Positions 23,566-32,519 of a DNA stretch of 33,294 nucleotides are shown here, one piece after another; the stretch's first letter is position 1; every line of letters begins with the position of its first letter. The position numbers and the translations under genes were made by a program. Source of the stretch: Acidobacteriota bacterium (lineage in GTDB: Bacteria > Acidobacteriota > Thermoanaerobaculia > Gp7-AA8); NCBI GenBank assembly GCA_019247495.1, contig JAFAOU010000163.1, positions 1 to 33,294 of the forward strand, in the 5' to 3' direction. The notes under the pieces are model-generated. The model saw only the letters and a program-made list of their open reading frames with translations, was not told the origin of the DNA and ran no database searches.

Positions 23566-24155
23566 CGGTCTCCTCCACGGGCATCGCCGGTGAGCGCTTT
23601 CTTCAGCACTTCCATGGCGCGGAACACTCTCGTCTTCACCGCCCCCTCGGAGCAGCCGGAGATCTGCGCGATCTCGGCATACGACAGCCCCTGGTAACGG
23701 GAGAGGAGAATGGCTTCGCGCTGATCCGGCGACAGCAGGGTCAGCGCTTTTTGAATCCGTTGTTCATCTTCGCGGCGTTCCAGATGGCGCTCCGGCGAGA
23801 GCTCGGCCGGCGCGGGAAGGGTAATCAACACATCCTCGCCGTCCTTCGATCTGTTCTCGGCTTTTCTCAGGTAGTCGCGGCACCAGTTGGCCGTGATCGA
23901 GAAAAGCCAGGTCGACAGTTTTGCCCCACCATGAAACTGGCCCGCGTGCTTCAGCATCTTGACGAAAACTTCCTGGGTCGCGTCTTCGGCCGCCTCGCTG
24001 TTCTTCAGGAAGCGGTACGCGAAGTTATAAATCCTGCTCGAATAACGATCGTAGATCTCAGACGCGGGAGCAAAATCACCCGCCTGAACGATGCTCATCA
24101 ACTCCTGATCGCTCAGGTGTTTCATCTCCCGATCTCGTTCATTCGACGCGCTCAT
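23544..24155 (-). CDS. ECF RNA polymerase sigma factor (module 2)
   Basis: Encodes 203 aa. Region 2 at about 30-100 (IYDRYSSRIYNFAYRFLKNSEAAEDATQEVFVKMLKH and KLSTWLFSITANWCRDYLRK); region 4 at about 135-185 (LLSPDQREAILLSRYQGLSYAEIAQISGCSEGAVKTRVFRAMEVLKKAL). ATG at 24155 is used, and ATG at 24125 (MKHLSDQEL) is a possible shorter start. Only 10 bases separate it from the stop of the O-antigen ligase, so it may be cotranscribed with that gene, linking envelope polysaccharide assembly and a stress regulator. Autoregulation is typical of the family but no promoter is visible in so short a gap. Confidence 0.94.
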   Translation of the reverse strand: MSASNERDREMKHLSDQELMSIVQAGDFAPASEIYDRYSSRIYNFAYRFLKNSEAAEDATQEVFVKMLKHAGQFHGGAKLSTWLFSITANWCRDYLRKAENRSKDGEDVLITLPAPAELSPERHLERREDEQRIQKALTLLSPDQREAILLSRYQGLSYAEIAQISGCSEGAVKTRVFRAMEVLKKALTGDARGGDRCLTAIP

Positions 24156-24165
24156 GGTTTAAAGG

Positions 24166-25380
24166 TTACGGACCTGTTTCCGGCAGAACCGAGTCGGGCC
24201 GGAGTTCATTCGGCAGAGGCCGCTCCATGAACGCGACGACGATCGCGAAGATGTCGAGCAGGATCCAGAAGACCTCGGTGTCGCCGAAGTTGAACTCGAA
24301 CATCCCCGCAGCCATCATTGCCACCGCCACGGCCACGCCGGCCTCGGCGAACTTCGCGGACGTCCCGCCCCAGCCACGTGCGCATTCGCGCAGAAAAAGG
24401 AACTGCAGGAAGAGGTACGCCACGAGTGCGAGTACGCCTCGCTCGGCCCAAAGCTGAATGACGTTGTTGTGCAGGTGCGGGATGCGGAACCGCGGCGCAT
24501 CATGCTTGCGGTACAGCGGATAGACCTCTTTCACGTTCGCAGGTCCGACGCCGAGGAGCGGGTAGTCCTTGATGATCTCGACGCCGGCCTCGGCCATCCG
24601 AATCCGATCGAGATTCGACGACTGCCGGATGTCAAAACTCGAGATGACGCGGCTAAAAAACGGAAGCGACGCGAAACTGATGGCCAGAATCGCCACCGGA
24701 ACTGCCCACGCCAGCGCCTTCGGCCACTTCAGGATCATAAGGATCGCGACCGCGACGATCCATCCCAGCCACGCGCTCCGCGTATATGTGAGCAGCAGCG
24801 CGAGGTGCGTCATGAGCACGCCAACGATGAGCACGATACTGCGCATACTGTGAATCCAGAGCACGAGGAAAATTAGCGATGCCGGGAGCAGCAGTCCGGA
24901 CAACGTCATCACGTGAGCTGATTGTCCCGTGATGCGATGCTCCAGATCATGATGGCCGTAGAGTGCAACATATTGCACAAGGCCGTAGCCCGCAGTGAAG
25001 ATGCCGAAGATGAAGAACATCTTCAGCGCCGTGTAGCGGCTGAGCGGCACGTTGCGTAGAAGGATCAGCGCAGCCGGAAAGAGCAGGATTTTTCCCCACA
25101 ACGCGATCTCGCCAAATGAGTGGATGCGGCGCTCCGCGAAGAGAGCGGACAGTGTCGACGCGATGCCGTACATCGCCAGCGGCACATAAAGAATGTGAAA
25201 CGACGGCGTTAGCAGCCGGCGATACAGGCAGTAGCCGACCATCGCCATCGTCAGGAAGGCGAAGCACTCCGACGACGCCACCCACCCCTGGCAGAAGATG
25301 TGGCCGATGTAGAAAAGGATCGCGATCGCGACCGGTTGCGGCGTCTCTTCAGGAAGGCCGAGACGTCGCGCGAGAGACAC
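24166..25380 (-). CDS. O-antigen ligase/polymerase family membrane protein
   Basis: Encodes 404 aa with about ten to twelve membrane helices. The Wzy_C-type signatures are present: LLTYTRSAWLGW before the large extracytoplasmic loop (about residues 235-320), and in that loop the conserved PHLHNNVIQLWAERG, whose His and Asn belong to the ligase active region. Such enzymes join or polymerise lipid-linked polysaccharides on the periplasmic side of the inner membrane (WaaL/Wzy group), and sequence alone does not say which. GTG start at 25380, nine bases after the Trm112-like stop, and followed by the ECF sigma gene after ten bases. Confidence 0.88.
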   Translation of the reverse strand: MSLARRLGLPEETPQPVAIAILFYIGHIFCQGWVASSECFAFLTMAMVGYCLYRRLLTPSFHILYVPLAMYGIASTLSALFAERRIHSFGEIALWGKILLFPAALILLRNVPLSRYTALKMFFIFGIFTAGYGLVQYVALYGHHDLEHRITGQSAHVMTLSGLLLPASLIFLVLWIHSMRSIVLIVGVLMTHLALLLTYTRSAWLGWIVAVAILMILKWPKALAWAVPVAILAISFASLPFFSRVISSFDIRQSSNLDRIRMAEAGVEIIKDYPLLGVGPANVKEVYPLYRKHDAPRFRIPHLHNNVIQLWAERGVLALVAYLFLQFLFLRECARGWGGTSAKFAEAGVAVAVAMMAAGMFEFNFGDTEVFWILLDIFAIVVAFMERPLPNELRPDSVLPETGP

Positions 25381-25389
25381 AGGCAGGCG

Positions 25390-25629
25390 TCACGCTTCTT
25401 CGAACGCTTCGTCGACGAGCATGACCGGGATGTCGCTGACGATCGGGTAGACGCGGTGGCACTTCACGCACTGCAAGCCGTCCTCGACGATCAGCTCTTC
25501 GCCACGCATTTTGTCGCGGAACTTGTCGCGCACCGTCGCTCGCCGGGCCTCGGAAAGCGGCACCGGCCGGACCTCTTCCTTGCAGATCGGGCAGGCCAGG
25601 ATTTCGAGGAGCTGAGGCTGGATTGCCAT
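25390..25629 (-). CDS. Trm112-like small zinc-binding protein
   Basis: Encodes 79 aa. CPIC near residue 12 and CVKC near residue 54 form a four-cysteine zinc site, with LLEILACPIC at the start and RVYPIVSDIPVMLVDEA at the end, the signature of Trm112/YcaR-like proteins. In eukaryotes and archaea Trm112 activates methyltransferases; the role of bacterial members is less clear. The ATG at 25629 is preferred to an upstream extension that would run into the divergent glycosyltransferase. It is the first gene of a minus-strand run through to the DUF4097-type gene. Confidence 0.9.
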   Translation of the reverse strand: MAIQPQLLEILACPICKEEVRPVPLSEARRATVRDKFRDKMRGEELIVEDGLQCVKCHRVYPIVSDIPVMLVDEAFEEA

Positions 25630-25657
25630 GGCGGCGCGGAGTGTACCATCGCGGCGA

Positions 25658-26719
25658 ATGAAGGTTCTGCACCTCGCCGCAGGCAATCGATGGACCGGCG
25701 CAGCCGCCCCCGCGCTCGCCGAAACGGAGGCGTTGAGACAAGCCGGCGTCGACGCTCATTACGCGTATGTCGGCGGCTATAAATTGCAGCAGAAGCTCGC
25801 GCATCACGACTTCGCGCACCCGATCATCGCCAAGGCGCAGAACCCATTTTCGTTTGCGCGCACGGTGGAGGCGGTCGCGCGGATGGTCGACCACCATCGC
25901 TTCGACGTCGTCCACGCGCATCTGACGTACGACCATTGGCTGGCGAATGTCGCCACCCGAGGCACGCGGACGAAGGTGGTACGAACGTTTCATGCGCGGC
26001 GAGTCCTACGTGGCGATCCGCTCACGCGCTGGCTGATCGCGCGATCCGCGCGGCTGTGCGTCATCAACGATTCGTTCGTCGACGCGCCGGCGATTCGAGA
26101 CCGGAATCCCGTCTTCACGCCGCCGCCGCTCGATCATCGCCAGTTCGATCCGAACGGAGCGGACGTCCGCGAACGATACGGCGTCGAAGCCGATGAACTG
26201 CTGCTCGTCGCGATCGGCAAGTTGTCGAAAGGACGCGGCTTCGAGGACGTGCTGCGGACGTATGCGCTCGTGAAACGCGGCCTCCCAACTGCGCGATTGA
26301 TGATCATCGGTCATGGCGAACATCGCCCCGCGCTCGAAGCGCTTGCCCGCGAACTGAACGTCGACGTGATCTGGGCCGGCTACCACGAGGACGACCTCGC
26401 GGAGCACTACCGCGCCGCCGACATCCTCCTCTTCACCGCCCGCGGCTCCGACGAAGGACACCGCGCGGTCCTCGAAGCGATGGCCTGCGGCATTGCACCG
26501 GTAACGTTTCCAATCGAAGGCGTCGCCGCTCTCCTCGGCGACCTCAGTCCGCGCTTGATTGCCGAGACGTCTACGCCCGAATCCGCAGCCGCGAAAGTGA
26601 TCGCCGCATCGACCGATCTCGCATCACTCCGCCGCGCCGCCTACGAACAGTCTCTGAGCTTCGGTTACGCACAAGCAGCGGCGCGACTCGTCGGCGTCTA
26701 TCAAATCACCGAAGGCTGA
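25658..26719 (+). CDS. GT-B glycosyltransferase, family 4-like
   Basis: Encodes 353 aa. MKVLHLAAGNRWTGAAAPALAE opens the N-terminal Rossmann domain, and FDVVHAHLTYDHWLAN is the typical DVVHAH strand. The C-terminal nucleotide-sugar domain contains LLLVAIGKLSKGRGFEDVL, ARLMIIGHGEHRPALEALA, ADILLFTARGSDEGHRAVLEAMACG (the E-x7-E-type donor-binding region) and VTFPIEGVAALLGD. It probably builds an envelope glycan. ATG at 25658 lies only 28 bases from the divergent Trm112-like start, so their promoters must overlap the coding starts. No membrane segment; cytoplasmic or peripheral. Acceptor and sugar unknown. Confidence 0.92.
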   Translation: MKVLHLAAGNRWTGAAAPALAETEALRQAGVDAHYAYVGGYKLQQKLAHHDFAHPIIAKAQNPFSFARTVEAVARMVDHHRFDVVHAHLTYDHWLANVATRGTRTKVVRTFHARRVLRGDPLTRWLIARSARLCVINDSFVDAPAIRDRNPVFTPPPLDHRQFDPNGADVRERYGVEADELLLVAIGKLSKGRGFEDVLRTYALVKRGLPTARLMIIGHGEHRPALEALARELNVDVIWAGYHEDDLAEHYRAADILLFTARGSDEGHRAVLEAMACGIAPVTFPIEGVAALLGDLSPRLIAETSTPESAAAKVIAASTDLASLRRAAYEQSLSFGYAQAAARLVGVYQITEG

Positions 26720-26781
26720 TCACCACAGAGGCACAGAGAACACAGCGGTTTCCCTCTGTGCGCTCTGTGTCTCTGTGGTGA
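26720..26781. repeat. CACAGAG-type palindrome, copy 2
   Basis: TCACCACAGAGGCACAGAG (26720-26738) is complementary to the end of the block 26761-26781 (CTCTGTGTCTCTGTGGTGA). It begins at the base after the glycosyltransferase stop and ends 27 bases before the malic enzyme ATG, both on the plus strand. It may end the first transcript or protect RNA ends. Confidence 0.85.
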
Positions 26782-26808
26782 AAATCCAAGCTTGATAGAC
26801 TCCGCGCC

Positions 26809-29070
26809 ATGCCAGACAACGACCGCGATGACGCTCTCGAATACCACTCGGGCGGGCGTCCCGGAAAAACAGAGGTCGTGCCGACCAAGCCCACCGCGAC
26901 GCAGCGCGATCTTGCTCTTGCGTACACGCCCGGAGTCGCCAAACCCTGCCTCGAAATCGCCCGCGAGCCTGGCGACGTCTACAAGTACACGAACAAAGGC
27001 AACCTCGTCGCCGTCATCTCCAACGGCACGGCCGTCCTCGGGCTCGGCAACATCGGCGCCGCCGCCGGGAAGCCGGTGATGGAAGGGAAAGCCGTCCTCT
27101 TCAAACGTTTCGCCGACATCGACGTCTTCGATCTCGAGCTCGACACGCGCGACACCGAGGCCTTCATCAATGCGGTCAGGATCATGGAGCCGACGTTCGG
27201 CGGCATCAACCTCGAAGACATCGCCGCGCCGGAGTGCTTCGAGATCGAAGAGCGGCTGAAGGCGGCGATGAAGATCCCCGTCTTCCACGACGACCAGCAC
27301 GGAACCGCGATCATCTCCGCCGCCGCCCTGAAGAACGCGCTGGAAGTGGCCGGCAAAGACATCGGCGACGTGCGCATCGTCATCTCCGGTGCCGGCGCCG
27401 CGGCCATGGCCTGCCTGCGCCTCTACATCAGGATGGGATTGCGCAAAGAGAACGTGATCCTGACCGACAGCAAGGGCGTGATCTACAAAGGGCGCACAGC
27501 GGACATGACGCCATACAAAGAGGAGTTCGCGGCCGAGACCACGCGGCGGACGCTGACCGAGGCGCTCGAAGGGGCGGACGTGTTCGTCGGCCTTTCCGTC
27601 GGCGGTGTCGTCAAGCCGCACATGCTCCAGGCGATGGCGAAGGATCCGATCGTCTTCGCCATGGCCAACCCCGATCCCGAGATTCCGTACGACGACGCGG
27701 TCGCCGCGCGGCCGGACGTCATCATGGCCACAGGCCGTTCCGATTACCCGAATCAGGTCAACAACGTCCTCGGATTTCCGTTCATCTTCCGCGGCGCCCT
27801 CGACTGCCGCGCTACGACCATCAACGACGAGATGAAGCTGGCCGCGTCGCTCGCGCTGGCGGAGTTGGCGAAAGAAGAAGTGCCGGACAACGTGCTGCGC
27901 GCGTACGGCAGTTCGAAGTTCACATTTGGACGTGAGTATCTGATCCCGAAGCCGTTCGACTCACGTGTGCTGCTCAACGTCCCGCCTGCCGTCGCGCGCG
28001 CCGCGGCCGAAACCGGCGTGGCGCAGGAACCGATCACCGACTACGACGCCTACCGCCGCCGTCTCGAGCAACTCCTCGGCCGCGCGCGCGGCATGATGCA
28101 CGGCGTCTACGACCGCGCCAAACGCGATCCGAAACGGATCGTTTTCCCCGAGGGCGATCAGGAAAAAATCATCCGCGCTGCGAAGATTTTGATCGACGAA
28201 GGGCTCGCGCATCCGATCCTGCTCGTCAAGCGGGACGTGGTCGCGCCACTGCTGCAGAAGCATCATGTCGACGAGTCGAAAGTCACCATCATCGACATCG
28301 AACGTTGCGCGCAACGCGATCAGTACGTGCGCCGTTTCGCCGAAATCCGGCAGAGGCACGGCATCACCGTCGCCGACTCGGCGCGCATTCTGAACAGCCG
28401 CAATTACTTCGCGATGATGATGGTCGAGGCGGGCGATGCGGACGGCGTGATCGCCGGTCTTCGCGCGTACTACCCGGCCACGATCAAGCCGGCGCTGCAG
28501 ATCATCAAGACGCGGCCGGGCGTGAAGAAGGTGTCGGGCGCATATCTGCTGATGTTCAAGGGGCGGATGCTCATCCTGGCCGACACGACCGTCACGATTA
28601 CGCCGGACGCGAACGACCTCGCGGAGACTGCGATCCTCACCGCCGAAACGGCGCGCCGGTTCAACATCGAGCCGCGCATCGCCATGATTTCGTTCTCCAA
28701 TTTCGGATCGACGCAGCATCCCGAGACGGAAAAAGTGGCGAGGGCGGTGGAGATCGTGAAGCAGCGGAGGCCCGACCTCATCGTCGAAGGCGAGATGCAG
28801 GCCGACGCCGCGGTGGAGCCGCACATCGCCAGCGCCGACTATCCGTGGAGCCCGATTCAGGGCGACGCGAACGTGCTGATCTTCCCCAACCTCGACGCCG
28901 CGAACGCCGCCTACAAACTCCTCTGGCGCCTCGGCGGCGCGGAAGCGATCGGCCCGATCCTGCAAGGCATGGCCAAGCCGGTTCACGTGCTCCAGCGCGG
29001 CGTCGATGTCAGCGACATCGTCAACATGGCCGCGATCGCGGTCGTCGACGCACAGGAAGCACGATCCTAG
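26809..29070 (+). CDS. maeB: NADP-dependent malic enzyme with C-terminal phosphotransacetylase-like domain
   Basis: Encodes 753 aa, as in MaeB-type hybrids. The reaction is oxidative decarboxylation of malate to pyruvate with NADPH formation. Malic domain about 1-410: [44 protein letters not shown] and the metal/substrate segment HDDQHGTA (about 158-165), then the NAD(P) fold [17 protein letters not shown] and [10 protein letters not shown]. From about 430 on is a phosphate acetyl/butyryltransferase-like domain ([25 protein letters not shown]-type [31 protein letters not shown]), which in MaeB enzymes is regulatory rather than catalytic. ATG at 26809. The downstream AhpD-like gene has its AGGAGG overlapping this stop, so the three plus-strand genes may form one operon. 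Confidence 0.96.
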   Translation: MPDNDRDDALEYHSGGRPGKTEVVPTKPTATQRDLALAYTPGVAKPCLEIAREPGDVYKYTNKGNLVAVISNGTAVLGLGNIGAAAGKPVMEGKAVLFKRFADIDVFDLELDTRDTEAFINAVRIMEPTFGGINLEDIAAPECFEIEERLKAAMKIPVFHDDQHGTAIISAAALKNALEVAGKDIGDVRIVISGAGAAAMACLRLYIRMGLRKENVILTDSKGVIYKGRTADMTPYKEEFAAETTRRTLTEALEGADVFVGLSVGGVVKPHMLQAMAKDPIVFAMANPDPEIPYDDAVAARPDVIMATGRSDYPNQVNNVLGFPFIFRGALDCRATTINDEMKLAASLALAELAKEEVPDNVLRAYGSSKFTFGREYLIPKPFDSRVLLNVPPAVARAAAETGVAQEPITDYDAYRRRLEQLLGRARGMMHGVYDRAKRDPKRIVFPEGDQEKIIRAAKILIDEGLAHPILLVKRDVVAPLLQKHHVDESKVTIIDIERCAQRDQYVRRFAEIRQRHGITVADSARILNSRNYFAMMMVEAGDADGVIAGLRAYYPATIKPALQIIKTRPGVKKVSGAYLLMFKGRMLILADTTVTITPDANDLAETAILTAETARRFNIEPRIAMISFSNFGSTQHPETEKVARAVEIVKQRRPDLIVEGEMQADAAVEPHIASADYPWSPIQGDANVLIFPNLDAANAAYKLLWRLGGAEAIGPILQGMAKPVHVLQRGVDVSDIVNMAAIAVVDAQEARS

Positions 29071-29078
29071 GAGGACAT

Positions 29079-29414
29079 TTGTCAGACCACTACTACGCTC
29101 CCGACCATCTCAAAGCATTCGGCACGATCTCCGAAGGCGCGCCCGAACTGGGCAGGAAATTCTTCGACTACTACTCGGCAGTCTTCGCCGCCGGCGCGCT
29201 GACGGAGCGCGAAAAGGCGCTGATCGCGCTGGCCGTCGCGCACACGGTGCAGTGCCCGTACTGCATCGACGCGTACACGACCGAATGCCTGCAGAAAGGC
29301 TCTGACGTCGAGCAGATGACCGAGGCGGTTCACGTGGCCTGCGCCATCCGCGGCGGCGCGTCACTCGTCCACGGAATGCAGATGAAGGAGCACGCCGCCA
29401 AGGTGGGGATGTGA
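29079..29414 (+). CDS. AhpD-like carboxymuconolactone decarboxylase-family protein, arsenosugar-associated type
   Basis: Encodes 111 aa. The redox motif C59-P-Y-C62 within HTVQCPYCIDAYT and the helix ALTEREKALIALAVAH are the AhpD/CMD fold; the family uses the CxxC as a thiol peroxidase or disulfide couple. The arrangement with a directly overlapping ArsS-like radical SAM gene matches the subfamily annotated as an 'arsenosugar biosynthesis-associated peroxidase-like protein', in which Sec can replace Cys in some organisms (from memory). Here both positions are Cys. Start is TTG at 29079 with AGGAGG four bases upstream, overlapping the MaeB stop. No in-frame ATG lies near the family start. Confidence 0.9.
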   Translation: MSDHYYAPDHLKAFGTISEGAPELGRKFFDYYSAVFAAGALTEREKALIALAVAHTVQCPYCIDAYTTECLQKGSDVEQMTEAVHVACAIRGGASLVHGMQMKEHAAKVGM

Positions 29415-30448
29415 CGTCCACGCTTTCGTCGCGGCGCGCGCCGCTGGCTGATCCAGCAGCCCAGTTGGCGACGCTCGACGCCGCGATGACCGGCCGGGCG
29501 ACATTCGACGAAGCGCTTCGCGGCGCGGGCTGGAACGCCCTCACCCCCGCCACACTCGAAATCTTCCAGATCAACCTCGGCAAGTTGTGCAACATGACCT
29601 GCCGCCACTGTCACGTCGACGCCGGTCCCGATCGCAGCGACGCGATGATGACGCGAGAAACCGTCGATGCTTGCCTGCGCGCCCTCGATCAAACCGCGGC
29701 ACACACGGTCGACATCACCGGCGGCGCGCCCGAGCTGCATCCCGAGTTCCGCTATCTCGTCGACGAGGCGCACAAGCGCGGCAAGCACGTCATCGACCGC
29801 TGCAACCTGTCGGTACTCCTGCTTCCGCGCAACGCCGGACTCGCGGAATGGCTCGCCGAACGCGATGTCGAGATCGTCGCCTCACTCCCGCACTACCGCC
29901 AGCGCAACACCGACGCGCAACGCGGCGACGGCGCATTCGAAAAATCGATCGCGGCGTTGCGATTGCTCAACCAGGCCGGTTACGGCCAGGGAAATCCGCG
30001 CCGGATGCTGTCACTGATGACCAATCCCGCCGGCGCGTTCCTGGCCGCTCCGCAAGCGAGCATCGAGAACGAATGGAAGACAGCGCTCAAACGCGACTTC
30101 GGCATCACGTTCGACCGCCTCCTCGCGCTCAACAACATGCCCATCTCCCGCTTCCTGGAATGGCTGATCGAGTCGAATAACCTCGATTCCTACATGTCCC
30201 GCCTCGTCGACGGATTCAATCCCGCCGCGATCACCGGCGTGATGTGCCGCAACACAATCTCCATCTCCTGGGACGGCCGCCTCTTCGACTGCGACTTCAA
30301 CCAGATGCTCGACCTGGACGCTTCGACACCAATGACAGTTGAGAACTTCGATTTCACCGCGTGGCAGCGGCGCGAGGTCGTCACCCGCGCGCATTGCTAC
30401 GGATGCACGGCCGGCGCGGGAAGTTCGTGCGGTGGGGCAACGGCATAA
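29411..30448 (+). CDS. arsS: ArsS-like radical SAM protein with Cys-rich C-terminus
   Basis: Encodes 345 aa. The [4Fe-4S] radical SAM motif is C60-x3-C64-x2-C67 (CNMTCRHC), followed by HVDAGPDRSDAMM, then the SAM-binding ITGGAPELHPEFR. The C-terminal half carries a Cys-rich region (MCRNTISISWDGRLFDCDFNQML) and ends HCYGCTAGAGSSCGG. This domain order is that of ArsS (TIGR04167 type), proposed to transfer a deoxyadenosyl group to methylated arsenic in arsenosugar synthesis. No arsM methyltransferase gene is in the window, so the substrate supply is unproven. GTG at 29411 overlaps the AhpD-like stop (GTGA) with AAGGTGGG upstream. Confidence 0.9.
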   Translation: MTSTLSSRRAPLADPAAQLATLDAAMTGRATFDEALRGAGWNALTPATLEIFQINLGKLCNMTCRHCHVDAGPDRSDAMMTRETVDACLRALDQTAAHTVDITGGAPELHPEFRYLVDEAHKRGKHVIDRCNLSVLLLPRNAGLAEWLAERDVEIVASLPHYRQRNTDAQRGDGAFEKSIAALRLLNQAGYGQGNPRRMLSLMTNPAGAFLAAPQASIENEWKTALKRDFGITFDRLLALNNMPISRFLEWLIESNNLDSYMSRLVDGFNPAAITGVMCRNTISISWDGRLFDCDFNQMLDLDASTPMTVENFDFTAWQRREVVTRAHCYGCTAGAGSSCGGATA

Positions 30449-30452
30449 AGCG

Positions 30453-30516
30453 TTTCACCACAGAGACACAGAGATCACAGAGGTTTTCTCGGTGCCCTCT
30501 GTGCCTCTGTGGTGAT
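30453..30516. repeat. CACAGAG-type palindrome, copy 3, between convergent genes
   Basis: TTTCACCACAGAGACACAGAG starts at 30453, four bases after the arsS-like stop. The complement CCTCTGTGCCTCTGTGGTGA lies at 30496-30515, 15 bases before the convergent purD stop. The spacer holds GATCACAGAGG, a third half-unit. Same family as copies 1 and 2, again beside gene ends. Confidence 0.85.
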
Positions 30517-30530
30517 CTGCTTTTAAGGTG

Positions 30531-31805
30531 CTACGCCTTCCGCTGTTCCAGCGCGCGATACCCGATGTCCTTCCGGTACCTCGCCCCTTCAAACCGCACC
30601 TTCGGCGCGGCTTCGTACGCCTTCGCGAGCGCTTCGGACAATGTCGCGGCGCGGGCGCAGACGCTGGCTACGCGGCCGGCGACGTTGATCATCTTGTCGC
30701 CGCGCTGAACCGTTGCGGCGTGGAAGACCGTGACCGCGGGATCGTCGATCGGGTCGATGACGACCTCCTGCCCTTTGACGAACTCGTCGGGATAGCCATC
30801 GACCGCGATGACGATGCAGGCTGCGGCTTCCTTCACCCAGTTGAGTTTCGTGTCGCCGAGGTTGCCGCGGGCGACGCGCAGGCAGAGATCAGCGAGGTCG
30901 TCTTCCAGACGGAGCATCTGCACCTGCGTTTCGGGATCGCCGAAGCGGCAGTTGTACTCGAGGACCTTCGGACCTTTCGGAGTCAGCATCACGCCGGCAT
31001 AGAGGCAGCCGGTGTAGGGGCGCCCTTCGTCGGACATCCCCTGGATCGTCGGCATGATGATCGTCTTCACGATCTCCGCGGCCGTCTCGCCGGTCAGCAC
31101 CACCGCTGGTGAGTGCGCGCCCATACCGCCGGTGTTCGGGCCGGTCTCGCCGTCGAGCGCTTTTTTGTAATCCTTGGCAGGAGCGAGCGAGACGAACTTC
31201 GTCCCGTCCGTCAGCACCATGAACGACACTTCCTCGCCGGTTAGAAACTCTTCGATGAGGATTCGGTTCGCGGCATTGCCGAACTTCTTCTCCTCGAACA
31301 CCAGCCGCAGATACTCCTCGGCATCCGCTTTCGATTCGACGATGACCACGCCTTTGCCGGACGCCAAACCGTCGACCTTGATGACGCACGGATAGCCGAA
31401 CTCTTTCAGAGCCTTCTTGGCGTCGTCCATCGACGCACACACCCGCGCCTCGGCGGTCGGAATGTTGTACTTGCGCATGAATTCTTTCGAGAACGCCTTC
31501 GAACCTTCCAGTTCCGAGGCCAGGCGCGTCGGACCGAAGATGGCCAGGCCGCGCTTCTGGAACTCGTCGACGATGCCGAGGGTGAGTGGGAGCTCGGGAC
31601 CGACGATGGTGAGATCGATGCGGAGCTTCTCGGCGAAATCAGCGAGCTCGATGATGTCGGCCACGCCGATGTTTACGCAATCGCCGGTGGCCGCGATCCC
31701 GGCATTTCCCGGGGCCGCGTAGAGCTCTTTGACGAGAGGAGACTGGCGGAGTTTCCACGCGATCGCATGCTCGCGTGCTCCTTGCCCAACGACCAGAACG
31801 CGCAT
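30531..31805 (-). CDS. purD: Phosphoribosylamine-glycine ligase
   Basis: Encodes 424 aa, the standard GARS length. ATP-dependent joining of phosphoribosylamine and glycine in purine synthesis, cytoplasmic. Seen: MRVLVVGQGAREHAIAWKL, where the family usually has GxGGREHA (here GQGAREHA); the ATP-grasp segments FGYPCVIKVDGLASGKGVVIV and RILIEEFLTGEEVSFMVLTDG; the GARS signature GPNTGGMGAHSPA and, near the C-terminus, LEYNCRFGDPETQ with metal-binding Glu/Asn. ATG at 31805. It stands alone: convergent with arsS and divergent from the third sigma gene, with a 93-114-bp intergenic region in front. Confidence 0.97.
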   Translation of the reverse strand: MRVLVVGQGAREHAIAWKLRQSPLVKELYAAPGNAGIAATGDCVNIGVADIIELADFAEKLRIDLTIVGPELPLTLGIVDEFQKRGLAIFGPTRLASELEGSKAFSKEFMRKYNIPTAEARVCASMDDAKKALKEFGYPCVIKVDGLASGKGVVIVESKADAEEYLRLVFEEKKFGNAANRILIEEFLTGEEVSFMVLTDGTKFVSLAPAKDYKKALDGETGPNTGGMGAHSPAVVLTGETAAEIVKTIIMPTIQGMSDEGRPYTGCLYAGVMLTPKGPKVLEYNCRFGDPETQVQMLRLEDDLADLCLRVARGNLGDTKLNWVKEAAACIVIAVDGYPDEFVKGQEVVIDPIDDPAVTVFHAATVQRGDKMINVAGRVASVCARAATLSEALAKAYEAAPKVRFEGARYRKDIGYRALEQRKA

Positions 31806-31919
31806 GAGGTAGGTGCGGCGATTCTAGCATGCGGGTCGCCGCAGAAATCGGCAGACCGCCTTGGACGTTCCCAAGTCGTCCGCCGTACATGTGTCACGAT
31901 GGCCGCGGAAGTCCTCCGA

Positions 31920-32519
31920 ATGATCCCGACGAAAGAGAGCGTGGAGCTCGACGACCGGCAACTGGTCGAACAGATCCGGCAAGGCGACGACCGAGCCTTC
32001 GAGATGCTCGTCCGCCGCAAGACTTCCAAGGTCTACGGCCTTTGCTACCGCGTCATCGGCAACGGTGAGGACGCCAAGGACATCTCCCAGCTCGTCTTTC
32101 TGAAGCTGTGGGAGAACCTGGAAAAGTACGACGCCACCTACGCCTTCGACACGTGGCTGTACCGCATGGTCACGAACGTCGCCATCGACTTCATGCGCAG
32201 CAAGCAGTCGCGCGACAACGCCGTCAACTCCAACCTGCGGCTGGTCAAGACCTCCGTTGATCCGGAGCAGACCGTGACCGTGGCGCGCAAGGAAGTCGAG
32301 TCGGTGTTCAACGCCGTCTCGAACGTCCTCTCGCCGAAGCAGAAGACCATCTTCGTCATGAGCGAGATGGAAGACCTTCGTTCCTCCGAGATCGCCAAAG
32401 TTCTTGGCTGCCGCGAGTCGACCGTCCGCAATCACCTCTTCAACGCCCGCAAGCTGATGCAGGCGCAACTCAGGAAACGCTTCCCCGAGTACGCACGTCT
32501 GTGGGAGGACTCGCGATGA
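31920..32519 (+). CDS. ECF RNA polymerase sigma factor (module 3)
   Basis: Encodes 199 aa from ATG at 31920, which has GGAAG eight bases upstream; an ATG at 31899 would add seven residues but lacks a ribosome site. Region 2: RQLVEQIRQGDDRAFEMLVRR, GEDAKDISQLVFLKLWENL, and AFDTWLYRMVTNVAIDFMR. Region 4: VLSPKQKTIFVMSEMEDLRSSEIAKVLGCRESTVRNHLFNARKLMQ. The region 2 sequence DISQLVF replaces the common DVVQETF, so it belongs to a different ECF subgroup from module 1. Stop overlaps the anti-sigma start. Confidence 0.94.
   Translation: MIPTKESVELDDRQLVEQIRQGDDRAFEMLVRRKTSKVYGLCYRVIGNGEDAKDISQLVFLKLWENLEKYDATYAFDTWLYRMVTNVAIDFMRSKQSRDNAVNSNLRLVKTSVDPEQTVTVARKEVESVFNAVSNVLSPKQKTIFVMSEMEDLRSSEIAKVLGCRESTVRNHLFNARKLMQAQLRKRFPEYARLWEDSR

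Noticed and set aside
26701..28986. Long minus-strand open frames opposite maeB (26701-27621 and 27961-28986)
   Set aside because: Low-complexity Arg/Asp/His-rich translations with no motif, opposite a gene with complete family signatures.
29079..30448. Selenocysteine in the AhpD-like or ArsS-like proteins
   Set aside because: Both frames are uninterrupted and carry Cys at the expected redox positions, ending at normal stops.
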